In this document: one piece after another, positions 26,542 through 34,436 of the stretch
Layout: each line of letters opens with the position of its first letter
Numbering within the stretch: the stretch's first letter is position 1
DNA from: Actinomadura cremea
Lineage (GTDB): Bacteria > Actinomycetota > Actinomycetes > Streptosporangiales > Streptosporangiaceae
Length of the DNA stretch: 64,000 nucleotides
Assembly (NCBI RefSeq): GCF_014648495.1
Contig: NZ_BMRF01000005.1
Location: forward strand, 372,001 to 436,000
Direction of reading: 5' to 3'
Notes under the pieces: model-generated
Told to the model about the DNA's origin: nothing
Seen by the model: the letters and a program-made list of their open reading frames with translations, nothing else
The model's database searches: none
Program-made: the position numbers and the translations under genes

Positions 26542-26850
26542 TCAGCGGCGGGTGCGGAGTTCGGTGATCGCCGCGCGGAGCCGGTTCTCGTCGACGCGCC
26601 AGAAGTCGTGCTGGACGCCGTTGATCAGCGTCACCGGAATCTGCTCCCAGTAGAGCCGGGTGTCCTCCTCGGACGCGGTGATGTCGCGCTCCTCCACGCG
26701 CACGTCCAGCTCGCCCGCGACCCGTTCGATGATCGTGCGGGCGTCGTCGCAGAGGTGGCAGCCGGGCTTGCCGAGCAGCGTGACGACGACGTCGCCCCCG
26801 CCCCCGCCGCCGGACGTGCCGGACGAACCGGACGTGCCGTCCACCGTCAC
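26542..26850 (-). CDS. Glutaredoxin-family protein
   Basis: 102 residues: a glycine/serine-rich start, then a thioredoxin fold with CXXC in VTLLGKPGCHLCDDA and the cis-proline IPVTLINGV. This is the DUF836/glutaredoxin-like group. The GTG start overlaps the stop of the membrane-ABM gene by four bases, so translation is coupled. It may reduce disulfides or act as a mycothiol-dependent redoxin; the partner is unknown. Confidence 0.83.
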   Translation of the reverse strand: MTVDGTSGSSGTSGGGGGGDVVVTLLGKPGCHLCDDARTIIERVAGELDVRVEERDITASEEDTRLYWEQIPVTLINGVQHDFWRVDENRLRAAITELRTRR

Positions 26851-28235
26851 CTCCGGGGCCGTTCGGGGACGGCCGGCAGCGGCACCTTGTGCGCCCCGAG
26901 CTTGAGTTCGATCACGTTCGTGGCCAGCACGTGCGTCCGCGACTCCGCCAGGAACCGCTTCAGGTGCGGCTGGTGCCGGTGCGCGTTGAACGCGGCCTCG
27001 TCGCGGAACAGCTGGTACAGGATGCGCTGCGTGGAGCTGCCGACCACCTCGTGCAGGGCGCACACCACCGTCTCGGGCTCGGCGGTGCGGGCCGCCTTCA
27101 CGAGTTCGGCGGCGAGCCGGTCGAACGCCTCCTCGCGCCCGTCCAGCAGCGTGTAGACCGTGATCTGGCCACATGCGGCCAGCAGATCGCCGCCGGACGC
27201 CTTGGGCGGCATCGGCGCCACGGGGGCGACGGGCGCCCCCGCCCCGCCGCGGTTGCCGGCGGCGAGCGCGGCGGCCGCGGCGAGCGTGGAGTCGTCGAGC
27301 GGGTCGACGGCGGTCGCCCCGGCCGGGTTGTCGGGGAGCGACTGGGCGCCGGACGGCTCGGGGAAGCGCAGCTCCTCGGCGGACGGCTCGGGGAAGCGCA
27401 GCTCGCCGCGGCGGCCCCCCGGCGGGCGGTTGTCGGCGGGCGGGGTCGGGGCCGGGACGGGCTCGGCTCCGGCGGCCCGCCGCCGTCCCTCGTAGGACTG
27501 CTCCTCGTAGCCGGTGGCGGGCTCGTCCACGTACTCCCCGTCGAAGTCGTCGTCGTAGTAGTCGTCCTCGTCGTCGTAGACGGGGATCGTGCGCATCGCC
27601 CCGTACCAGACGAGGCCGGCCGCGCCGGCGAGCAGGATCGCGGCGAGCGCCCCGGGCAGGAACCCGCGGGTGCCGAGGATCGCGAGCACCCCGGCGAGCG
27701 CGACCAGCGCGACCGGGATCAGCAGCTCGCCGGCCTCGCGGTCGCGCTTGCTCGCCATCCACGCGGTGAACGCCGTGCAGCCCACCAGCGACACCGTCGA
27801 CACCAGGTGCGCGCCGTCGATCAGCAGCAGCGGCAGCGCGTCGTAGGTGTCGCCGGGCTTCGGCAGGCTCTTGCCCAGCTCGCCCCTGAGCGGGTCGAGC
27901 AGCAGGATGACGACGGCGACGACCGTGTAGGAGATGGTGAACAGCCACGCCGCGAACCGCACCTGGACGATCCGCGCGATCAGCTCGATCATGCCGAGCA
28001 TCAGCCACAGCGGAGCGAGCAGCGCCGCGCCGATCTCCACGATGCGGAAGAACGGGCCGTTGAACCCCGCCAGGAACCCCAGGGTCATCGACAGCAGGGC
28101 GAGCGACAGCCCGACCTGGGTGAACGACCAGGCGATGAGATAGAGCAGCCGGTCCTTGTATGCGCGCGAGACCAGCAGCCAGGTGGCGACTAATGCGCCA
28201 CAGGCCGCGAGAAGCGCGAGAAGAGCACTGACCAT
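26847..28235 (-). CDS. Multi-spanning membrane protein with C-terminal ABM (monooxygenase-like) domain
   Basis: 462 residues. The N-terminal half has about seven hydrophobic helices (residues 1-200). A charged Asp/Tyr-rich stretch (DDEDDYYDDDFDGEY) and a Pro/Ala-rich linker with a duplicated ELRFPEPS follow. The last 110 residues (ITVYTLLDGREEAFDRLAAE ... AFNAHRHQPHLKRFL) resemble the ABM domain of small cofactor-free monooxygenases and haem-degrading proteins. ATG at 28235. It is coupled to the glutaredoxin gene and lies next to the hem-rex locus. Divergent from the bldN-like gene. Function unknown; a role in redox or quinone chemistry is inference. Confidence 0.72.
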   Translation of the reverse strand: MVSALLALLAACGALVATWLLVSRAYKDRLLYLIAWSFTQVGLSLALLSMTLGFLAGFNGPFFRIVEIGAALLAPLWLMLGMIELIARIVQVRFAAWLFTISYTVVAVVILLLDPLRGELGKSLPKPGDTYDALPLLLIDGAHLVSTVSLVGCTAFTAWMASKRDREAGELLIPVALVALAGVLAILGTRGFLPGALAAILLAGAAGLVWYGAMRTIPVYDDEDDYYDDDFDGEYVDEPATGYEEQSYEGRRRAAGAEPVPAPTPPADNRPPGGRRGELRFPEPSAEELRFPEPSGAQSLPDNPAGATAVDPLDDSTLAAAAALAAGNRGGAGAPVAPVAPMPPKASGGDLLAACGQITVYTLLDGREEAFDRLAAELVKAARTAEPETVVCALHEVVGSSTQRILYQLFRDEAAFNAHRHQPHLKRFLAESRTHVLATNVIELKLGAHKVPLPAVPERPRR

Positions 28236-28339
28236 CGTGGCCCCATGGTGCCCGATGCCGGGCCCGGAGGGGTAACCCGGCGCGTGCGCAGCACGAACGG
28301 CCGAGCCGGCCCGGCCCGGCGCGTGGCACGTCCCGGCCA

Positions 28340-28369
28340 TTGCCTGCCGCACCTTTCGGTATCTAGAGT
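28340..28369 (+). promoter_or_regulatory. Candidate promoter of the bldN-like sigma gene
   Basis: TTGCCT (28340-28345) and TAGAGT (28364-28369) are 18 bases apart, followed by GTGACAAA. The site is 44 bases before the ATG. An AGTGAC motif overlapping the -10 could be half of a BldD box (AGTGA-Nn-TCACT), but no second half was found. Confidence 0.35.
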
Positions 28370-28412
28370 GACAAATCCCGCCGGAGGTCGCGTACGCCCC
28401 GAGGAGAACTGC

Positions 28413-29072
28413 ATGAGCAGCTTGACCCTCGATGCCGGGGTCATCCCGCTTCCTCGGCGTTCCAGCACTCCGTCCACCGCCTCCTGCGACGCGTCCGACG
28501 CCACGGGCGATACCGCCGCCGACCGCGCGGAGATGCTCAAGGCGCTCGTCCTGCGCGCCCGGGACGGCGACGCGGAGGCGTTCGGGTCCCTCTACGACCA
28601 CTACGTCGAGCTCGTCTACCGGTACGTGTACTACCGGGTGGGCAGCCACGCCCTCACCGAGGACCTGACGAGCGAGACGTTCCTGCGCGCCCTCCGCCGC
28701 GTCCGCGACTTCCACTGGCAGGGCAAGGACTTCGGCGCCTGGCTGGTGACGATCGCGCGGAACCTGGTCGCCGACCACTTCAAGTCCGGCCGGTACCGCC
28801 TGGAGATCTGCACCGCCGAGCTCGTGGAGCCCGACCGCGCGCAGGAGGGGCCGGAACGGGCCGTCCTGGACTCGATGACCAACCGGACGCTGCTCGTCGC
28901 CGTCCGGCGCCTCGGCTCCGAGCAGCAGGAGTGCGTGGTGCTGCGCTTCCTGCACGGCCTGTCGGTCGCCGAAACGGCGCTGATCATGGGCAAGAAGACC
29001 GGCGCGATCAAGGCCCTGCAGTACCGCGCCGTCCGCTCGCTGGCCCGGATGCTCCCCGATGACCTCCGCTGA
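28413..29072 (+). CDS. bldN: BldN-type ECF RNA polymerase sigma factor
   Basis: 219 residues, ATG with GAGGAG 6 bases before. Region 2: FGSLYDHYVELVYRYVYYRV then EDLTSETFLRALRRV; region 4: LGSEQQECVVLRFLHGLSVAETALIMGKKTGAIKALQYRAVRSLAR. The long N-terminal extension before region 2 (about 45 residues) recalls the pro-sequence of BldN, which is cleaved in Streptomyces. Position next to rex-hemA supports orthology. In Streptomyces BldN drives bldM and the chaplin/rodlin genes for aerial growth and is held by the membrane anti-sigma factor RsbN; here only a very short ORF follows. Confidence 0.85.
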   Translation: MSSLTLDAGVIPLPRRSSTPSTASCDASDATGDTAADRAEMLKALVLRARDGDAEAFGSLYDHYVELVYRYVYYRVGSHALTEDLTSETFLRALRRVRDFHWQGKDFGAWLVTIARNLVADHFKSGRYRLEICTAELVEPDRAQEGPERAVLDSMTNRTLLVAVRRLGSEQQECVVLRFLHGLSVAETALIMGKKTGAIKALQYRAVRSLARMLPDDLR

Positions 29073-29185
29073 GCCCGTCCGGCGCCGCGACACGCCCGGA
29101 CGCCCGCGCGCGCCCGCGCGCCCGGGAGCGGCGGCCGTAACCGGAAACGGGCTCCGCTCGTTGTGCGGGCAGGAAGGGAGCGTCA

Positions 29186-29371
29186 TTGCGAAGCGGGCGA
29201 GCCAAGATCGTCGGTAGAGGTAACCCACTGGCCCACCTGCGGGCCCGCGCCCCGGGCCCCGACCCGGACTTCCGAGCGGATCTGCGGGAGCGGCTCGTGT
29301 CCGCCGCGGCCCGGAGTGAGGACGGTCGCAACGGCGCCCGGGACGACGGAGCCGGCGACACGGTTGACTAG
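29186..29371 (+). CDS. 61-residue ORF after bldN, possible reduced anti-sigma (RsbN/DUF5667-like) gene
   Basis: A TTG start with GGAAGGGAG at 29172-29180 opens a 61-residue frame containing PDPDFRADLRERLVSAA. This recalls the short motif at the start of DUF5667/RsbN anti-sigma factors, where it precedes the membrane helix. Here the frame stops at once and no membrane part follows. So this is either a truncated anti-sigma gene, a short soluble remnant or a chance frame. Judged from motif memory, without alignment. Confidence 0.4.
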   Translation: MRSGRAKIVGRGNPLAHLRARAPGPDPDFRADLRERLVSAAARSEDGRNGARDDGAGDTVD

Positions 29372-29380
29372 GCTTCCGCC

Positions 29381-30253
29381 ATGCGGCGATTCTGGCAGCG
29401 CGGCAAAAATCAGGACCCTGTGAGCGCGGGGAAGGTGGCCGCCGCGGCGGCCGCCCGGCCCGAGCCGCTCCCCGAGCCCGATCCCGCCGCGGCGGCGTTC
29501 TTCGACGTCGACAACACGATGATGCAGGGCGCGTCGATCTACTACTTCGCGCGCGGCCTGGCCCGCCGCAAGCTGTTCACGATGCGCGACCTGGCCATGT
29601 TCGCCTGGGGGCAGGCGTCGTTCCGGCTGCGCGGCACCGAGAACTCCGAGCACATCGGCAGCGCCAAGGAGGCCGCGCTGTCGTTCGTCGCGGGCCAGCG
29701 CGTCGCGGGCATCGTGCGGCTCACCGAGGAGATCTACGACGAGGTCATGGCCGACCGCATCTGGCACGGCACCCGCACCCTCGCCCTGCAGCACCTGGAC
29801 TCCGGGCAGCAGGTGTGGCTCGTCACCGCGACGCCCGTCGAGGTCGCCCGGACGATCGCGCACCGGCTCGGGCTCACCGGCGCGCTCGGGACCGTCGCCG
29901 AGACCCGCGACGGCGTCTACACCGGCCGCCTCGTCGGCAACCTGCTGCACGGGCCCGCGAAGGCCGAGGCCGTCCGGGCGCTGGCGCAGCGCGAGGGCCT
30001 GGACCTGTCGCGCTGCTCGGCCTACAGCGACTCGATCAACGACCTGCCGATGCTGACCGCCGTCGGGCACCCGCACGCGGTCAACCCGGACGGCGCGCTC
30101 CGCGACCACGCGAAGGCGAACGGCTGGCCCGTCCACGACTTCCGGACGGGACGCAAGGTCACCATGGTCGCGCTCCCCGCCGCCGCCGGCGCGGGCGCCC
30201 TCGCGGGGGGTGTCGCGGCGGGCATGGCGCTGCGCAAGCACTACCGGTCGTGA
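29381..30253 (+). CDS. HAD-superfamily phosphatase (SerB-like, subfamily IB)
   Basis: 290 residues. HAD motif I is FFDVDNTMMQGAS, motif II VTATP, and motif III/IV YSDSINDLPML, with a helical cap. The end is hydrophobic and glycine-rich (GAGALAGGVAAGMALRK), possibly a membrane anchor. This is the actinobacterial HAD-IB type often found near bldN and an acyltransferase; phosphoserine or lysophosphatidate-type phosphatase activity is possible. ATG start, 9 bases after the 61-residue ORF. Confidence 0.88.
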   Translation: MRRFWQRGKNQDPVSAGKVAAAAAARPEPLPEPDPAAAAFFDVDNTMMQGASIYYFARGLARRKLFTMRDLAMFAWGQASFRLRGTENSEHIGSAKEAALSFVAGQRVAGIVRLTEEIYDEVMADRIWHGTRTLALQHLDSGQQVWLVTATPVEVARTIAHRLGLTGALGTVAETRDGVYTGRLVGNLLHGPAKAEAVRALAQREGLDLSRCSAYSDSINDLPMLTAVGHPHAVNPDGALRDHAKANGWPVHDFRTGRKVTMVALPAAAGAGALAGGVAAGMALRKHYRS

Positions 30254-30254
30254 C

Positions 30255-30773
30255 GTGCCGTACCTGCCGCCCCGCGAGTGGTACGCGACGCTCCCGACCG
30301 CGCACGTCTCCGCCGGCGCCCTGCTGACCGACGCGCGCGACCGCGTCCTGCTCGTCAAGCCGAACTACCGCCCGTACTGGCAGATCCCGGGCGGCGCCAT
30401 GGACGCGGGCGAGCCCCCGCACCGGATCGCCGAGCGGGAGGTCCGCGAGGAGTTGGGACTACGGATCTCCGCCCGGCGGCTGCTGGTCGTCGACGTCGTC
30501 CCGCCGAACGACGACATGCCCCGCCCGATGCTCCACTTCACCTTCGACGGCGGCCCCGCCGCCGACCCCGCCGCGATCCGGCTGGGCGAGGACGAACTGG
30601 ACGCGTTCGGCTTCTTCACGTGGGCGGAGGCCGGGGCGCGCCTCGCCCCCGCGCTCGCCCCGCGCGTCCCCGCCGCCCGCCGCGCGCGCGAGCGGAACGA
30701 GACCGTTTACCTTCCGGCCGCCCCCTGCCCCACCGGCGGAACGTTCGATATGCAAGGGTTCGACCATGGATGA
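30255..30773 (+). CDS. Nudix hydrolase
   Basis: 172 residues from the GTG at 30255, which starts one base after the HAD stop codon ends. The Nudix box is complete: GGAMDAGEPPHRIAEREV followed by REELGL (G-x5-E-x7-REVxEExG). The last eight bases overlap the next gene, so both are likely translated together. Substrate (a nucleoside diphosphate derivative) cannot be deduced. Confidence 0.9.
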   Translation: MPYLPPREWYATLPTAHVSAGALLTDARDRVLLVKPNYRPYWQIPGGAMDAGEPPHRIAEREVREELGLRISARRLLVVDVVPPNDDMPRPMLHFTFDGGPAADPAAIRLGEDELDAFGFFTWAEAGARLAPALAPRVPAARRARERNETVYLPAAPCPTGGTFDMQGFDHG

Positions 30774-31260
30774 ACGATTCGAGGTTCAGCGGACGATCGC
30801 CGCGCCGCCCGCGAAGGTGTTCGCGGTGCTGACCGACCCGCGCGGCCACGTGGCGATCGACAGCTCCGGCATGCTCCAGTCGGCCGAGGGCGACCGGGTG
30901 GCGAAGGCCGGTGACCGGTTCGTCGTCCACATGGACCGCGAGTCGCTCAACGACTTCCCGCTCGGCAAGTACGACGTCACCGTGATCATCACCGAGTTCG
31001 AGCGGGACGCCCACATCCAGTGGACGATCGACGGGGCGATCCAGCCGCCGATCAGGCACCTCTACGGCTACCGGGTGGAGCCCGCCGAGGGAGGCAGCCT
31101 CGTGACGTCCTACTACGACTGGAGCCAGATCCGCGAGGAGTACCGCGACAAGGGCATCTTCCCCGTCATTCCGGAGGCGGGCCTGCGCGCCACCCTCGGC
31201 GTCCTCGCCCGGACGGTCGAGCAGCCGCCCCTCGACCTCGCCGCGCTGACCTCCGGCTGA
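30766..31260 (+). CDS. SRPBCC-fold (START/polyketide-cyclase-like) protein
   Basis: 164 residues with the START-like pattern: beta strand FEVQRTIAAPPAKVFAVLTD, central strands, and a long C-terminal helix (IPEAGLRATLGVLARTVEQ). Such folds bind hydrophobic ligands. The ATG lies inside the end of the Nudix gene, implying coupling in a HAD-Nudix-SRPBCC operon. No catalytic residues are evident. Function unknown. Confidence 0.83.
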   Translation: MDERFEVQRTIAAPPAKVFAVLTDPRGHVAIDSSGMLQSAEGDRVAKAGDRFVVHMDRESLNDFPLGKYDVTVIITEFERDAHIQWTIDGAIQPPIRHLYGYRVEPAEGGSLVTSYYDWSQIREEYRDKGIFPVIPEAGLRATLGVLARTVEQPPLDLAALTSG

Positions 31261-31276
31261 ACCGGGGCGGCGGCCG

Positions 31277-32248
31277 TCAGAAGAACGCCGGGCCGCGGCG
31301 CAGGCGGGTCTCGTGCAGCATCTCCTGGACGTTCTCGCGGACCTGGTCGGTGATCTCGAAGACCGTCATCGGGTCGTCGGCGTCGTCGGCGTCGTAGTCC
31401 TCCAGGTACATGGGCTCGCCGAAGGCGATCAGCCACTTGGACGGCAGCGGGACGAGGCCCGCGGGGCCGAACAGCGGGAACGTCGGCGTCACCGGGAAGT
31501 ACGGGAGGCCGAGCAGGCGGGCCAGCGGGCGCAGTTCGGCGATCTTCGGATAGATCTCCTCGGCGCCGACGATCGCGCACGGCACGATCGGGACGCCCGC
31601 GCGCAGCGCGGTGCCGACGAACCCGCCACGCCCGAAGCGCTGGAGGCGGTAGCGGTCCGCGAACGGTTTGCCGACGCCCTTGTACCCCTCGGGGAAGACG
31701 CCGACGAGCTCGCCCTTGCCCAGCAGCCGGCCCGCGTCGGCCTGGCAGGCGAGCGTGTGCCCCGCCTTGCGGGACAGGTGGCCGAGGACGGGCACCTGGT
31801 AGATCAGGTCGGCGCCCAGCAGCCGCACGTCGCGGCCCGCGTGGTCGTGCAGCGCGACCGAGAGCATGAGGCCGTCCAGCGGCAGCGTCCCCGAGTGGTT
31901 CGCGACGATGAGCGCGCCGCCCTCGGACGGGACGTTGCCGAGGCCGGACAGCTCGACCCGGAACCAGTGCTCGTACAGCGCGCGGGCGGCCGGCAGCAGG
32001 ACCGTCCCGTTGAACTCGGGATCGAACCCGAACTCGTCGACCTCGTAGTCGCCGGTGAGGCGGCGGCTGAGGAACCGCAGCCCGGCGGCGACACGGCGTT
32101 CGAGGGAGCCGGGCCCGGCGGGCTCCGGTCCCGCGTCCCGCGCGACGGCCGCGGGATGCCCGTCCCGTCCGTCGTCGCCGCCGTCCCGCTCCCGTGCCGC
32201 GGCGAGCGGGATGACCTGGGCGCCCTCCGCCTCATGATGAGCGTTCAT
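31277..32248 (-). CDS. Lysophospholipid acyltransferase family protein (PlsC-like)
   Basis: 323 residues from the ATG at 32248, with GGAGG upstream. The acyltransferase block reads IVANHSGTLPLDG (His/Asp catalytic pair), with FPEGYKGVGK and IVPCAIVGAEE. The spacing between His and Asp is wider than in canonical HX4D PlsC and matches an actinobacterial subgroup. Likely transfers fatty acyl groups to lysophospholipid or a glycolipid acceptor at the membrane. It follows the SDR epimerase-like gene on the same strand. Confidence 0.87.
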   Translation of the reverse strand: MNAHHEAEGAQVIPLAAARERDGGDDGRDGHPAAVARDAGPEPAGPGSLERRVAAGLRFLSRRLTGDYEVDEFGFDPEFNGTVLLPAARALYEHWFRVELSGLGNVPSEGGALIVANHSGTLPLDGLMLSVALHDHAGRDVRLLGADLIYQVPVLGHLSRKAGHTLACQADAGRLLGKGELVGVFPEGYKGVGKPFADRYRLQRFGRGGFVGTALRAGVPIVPCAIVGAEEIYPKIAELRPLARLLGLPYFPVTPTFPLFGPAGLVPLPSKWLIAFGEPMYLEDYDADDADDPMTVFEITDQVRENVQEMLHETRLRRGPAFF

Positions 32249-32309
32249 GGTGCCTCCTCCCCGTGCGGGGCGTTCCCCCCACGTCCCCGGCATGAGCCGC
32301 GGTCATGCC

Positions 32310-33323
32310 TCAGCGATGGGAACCCAGCGCGGCGGCCAGCCGGCCGAGCGGACCGTGGGCCCCGCCCCGGGCGGCGACGAAGTCGGCGAAGGCGGCCTCG
32401 GTGTCGCGCTCGGGCCGCCAGGCCAGCTCGTTCGCCAGGCCGGACGTGTCGATCACCCGCCCGTAGGTGAGCCAGCGCAGCAGCTCGGGCGAGAATCCGG
32501 ACATGCCCGCGAATCGGCGTCCCATGTCACCGACCGCGGAGATCGAGGGGGCGGGGACCGGGACGAACGGCCGCCCCGCGCGGCGCAGCACCTGCGAGAG
32601 CAGCAGGACGCCGTCCCCGGCGACGTTGAAGCAGCCGGGGTGGTCCTCGACGGTCATGCGGCGCAGCACCTCGACGCCGTCGTCCTCGTGGACGAACTGG
32701 AGCCGGGGATCGAACCCGAGCACCGTCGGGACGACCGGGAGCTCCAGGTAGCGGGTGAACGGCGAGTCGACGCCGGGGCCGACGAAGTTGGCGAAGCGCA
32801 GTACGGACACGGTCAGGTCGGAGCGGCGGCGCGTCAGTCCGCGCACGTAGCCCTCGACCTCGACCGCGTCCTTGGCGTATCCCGAAGTGGGGGCCTCGAC
32901 GGGCTGGTCAAGCTCGGTGAAGACCGCCGGGTCCTTCGGCGAGGAGCCGTACACGGCCGCCGAGGACCGTACGACGAGCCTGCGCATGTCGGGCGAGCGC
33001 TGGCACGCCGCGAGCAGTTGCATCGTGCCGATGACGTTCAGTTCCTTGACCTTCGCCCGCGGCACGGACGGCGACGTCACGAGGTTGAGGTGCACCACCG
33101 TGTCGACCCCGGCGGACGCGATGAGTCTCGCGATGCCGGGCGTCCGGATGTCCACGCGGACGAACTCGGTGCGGCCGAGCGGCGCCGAGGGCGCCACCGT
33201 GTCCGCTCCGATCACCCGCTCGATGCCCGGGTCGGCCTGCAGCGCGTGCGCGACCCGCGCCCCCAGGAAACGGGATACGCCCGTGACGAGGACGACACGG
33301 GCCGCGGCGGGCTTGGACGACAC
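32310..33323 (-). CDS. NAD-dependent epimerase/dehydratase (extended SDR)
   Basis: 337 residues. NAD-binding VVLVTGVSRFLGARVA, catalytic Ser in VRSSAAVYGSSP and Tyr-x3-Lys as YAKDA, consistent with an extended SDR. The VTG-x3-FLG loop lacks the usual second glycine (GASGFIG), so cofactor affinity may differ. GTG at 33323 is preferred over GTG at 33335 because AGGTGGGG lies between them. This conserved actinobacterial gene precedes a PlsC-like gene; a lipid or cell-wall sugar substrate is a guess. Confidence 0.85.
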   Translation of the reverse strand: MSSKPAAARVVLVTGVSRFLGARVAHALQADPGIERVIGADTVAPSAPLGRTEFVRVDIRTPGIARLIASAGVDTVVHLNLVTSPSVPRAKVKELNVIGTMQLLAACQRSPDMRRLVVRSSAAVYGSSPKDPAVFTELDQPVEAPTSGYAKDAVEVEGYVRGLTRRRSDLTVSVLRFANFVGPGVDSPFTRYLELPVVPTVLGFDPRLQFVHEDDGVEVLRRMTVEDHPGCFNVAGDGVLLLSQVLRRAGRPFVPVPAPSISAVGDMGRRFAGMSGFSPELLRWLTYGRVIDTSGLANELAWRPERDTEAAFADFVAARGGAHGPLGRLAAALGSHR

Positions 33324-33361
33324 TGTGGGCCCCACCTCTTACGGCCGAGCGGCCGGCGTGC

Positions 33362-33460
33362 TCACTTCTTGTTGCGGCGCTGGATGCGCGTCTTCTTCAG
33401 CAGCTTGCGGTGCTTCTTCTTCGCCATGCGCTTACGACGCTTCTTGATGACAGAGCCCAC
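33362..33460 (-). CDS. Small ribosomal protein bS22 (AURKAIP1/COX24 domain)
   Basis: A 32-residue, very basic peptide: [20 protein letters not shown] then [11 protein letters not shown]. This is the tiny actinobacterial ribosomal protein now called bS22, seen in mycobacterial ribosome structures. GTG start at 33460 with GAGGT upstream. Over half the residues are Lys or Arg. It lies between the SDR gene and the bdtA-like gene, its usual place. Confidence 0.92.
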   Translation of the reverse strand: MGSVIKKRRKRMAKKKHRKLLKKTRIQRRNKK

Positions 33461-33593
33461 GAGACCTCGCTCGGCATATCGGGTGATGTGCGGTCAGGAC
33501 GTGCCGCGGGCGAGGTCGCTCGTCGGCTCACTCGATGATGCGCACACGGTCCAGTGGTCAAGAGTACCGCCGTACCGGCGCAGATCATGCGTC

Positions 33594-33702
33594 GGCATGG
33601 CGCGGAAGCGTCCGCGGCACGGCGCGGAGGCGTCCTGCGGCGCGGCGCGGAGGCGTCCGCGGCACGGCCCGGACGCGTCGCGGCACCGCGCGCGGGCGCC
33701 GG
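33594..33702. repeat. Five imperfect 21-23-bp tandem repeats in an intergenic gap
   Basis: Units begin GGCACGG/GGCATGG and contain GCGGAGGCGTCC variants: 33594-33615, 33616-33638, 33639-33660, 33661-33681 and 33682-33702, the last two more diverged. They fill part of the 435-base gap between bS22 and the bdtA-like gene. Apart from the repeats no gene or promoter is convincing in 33461-33895; long open frames there are compositional. Confidence 0.6.
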
Positions 33703-33895
33703 AGCCCGGCGCCGCGCTCGGCACGGCACCGGACGCCGCCGTTCCGCGGGGGCGGGCGCGCACGCCCGTCCCGTGCGGTGTCCTCCCGTCTCCGGCGGTC
33801 GCACCGCCGGCGGTCCCGTCCTGTTCCCCGTCACCGCGCCGGGTGCCGGCCCGGCGGCGGCTCCGAGCCCTCGGCCCGGGGCGGCCGCCGCCCCG

Positions 33896-34099
33896 TCATC
33901 CGGCTTCGATGTACGCTTCGCGCAGGTAGTCGTGTACGGCCTGCTCGGGAACGCGGAACGAGCGGCCCACGCGGATCGCGGGCAGCTCGCCCGAGTGGAC
34001 GAGGCGGTAGACGGTCATCTTGGACACCCGCATCACCGCCGCCACTTCGGCCACCGTCAGGAACCTGACCTCACTCAGAGGTCGCTCGCCTGAACTCAT
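33896..34099 (-). CDS. Excisionase-family (MerR-like, BdtA-type) DNA-binding protein
   Basis: 67 residues made of one winged helix: FLTVAEVAAVMRVSKMTVYR, then HSGELPAIRVGRSFRVPE and a C-terminal helix VHDYLREAYIEAG. It is a relative of BldC with the wing arginine pattern of HTH_17/excisionase proteins. ATG at 34099 with AGAGGG upstream. Its conserved place beside bS22 argues for a chromosomal regulator (BdtA in Streptomyces), not a phage excisionase; no phage genes are near. Confidence 0.85.
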   Translation of the reverse strand: MSSGERPLSEVRFLTVAEVAAVMRVSKMTVYRLVHSGELPAIRVGRSFRVPEQAVHDYLREAYIEAG

Positions 34100-34436
34100 C
34101 GGACGCCCTCTTCCACACGTGCCGCGCACCGACCCGTCGGGTGACTTTGATCACGCACGTGTACTTCCTCCAGCGTAAATCGCGTATCGCACGTCGCAAG
34201 AGGGAATTCCACGCATTTCCGTCCCCGCACCTTGCCGGGCCGCCACAGTGCTGATACGCACGACCCGCCACGCCCGGACACGCCGCGTGACGAAACCGCC
34301 GAATGTGAAGCGGAACCCCCGATCGACCTGCGTCTCAGGCGGCACGGCCGGCCCCGGACGAGCGCATGCGTCACGTCCGGCCGTCGAACTCACCCAGCGT
34401 GACGATCGGGGCCGGGAACCTCCGGGGCGCCCCGAA
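34100..34436. other. Long leader upstream of the bdtA-like gene
   Basis: No gene recognised. The part at 34140-34260 is AT-richer and includes CGTAAATCGCGTATCGCAC, which may hold the promoter of the bdtA-like gene. No clear operator, terminator or RNA structure was found. Confidence 0.4.

Noticed and set aside
26317-27156. Plus-strand 279-codon frame after rex
   Set aside because: Overlaps the glutaredoxin and ABM genes antisense and has no motif or ribosome binding site.
33594-33702. Tandem repeats as a CRISPR array
   Set aside because: Units are contiguous, degenerate and lack unique spacers, and no cas genes are present.
33554-34093. Plus-strand 179-codon frame across the tandem repeats
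   Set aside because: Arg/Ala/Gly-rich repeat translation that overlaps the real bdtA-like gene antisense.
33896-34099. Excisionase-like HTH taken as a sign of a phage or integrative element
   Set aside because: It lies beside bS22 in conserved actinobacterial order, and no integrase, replication gene or attachment repeat is near.
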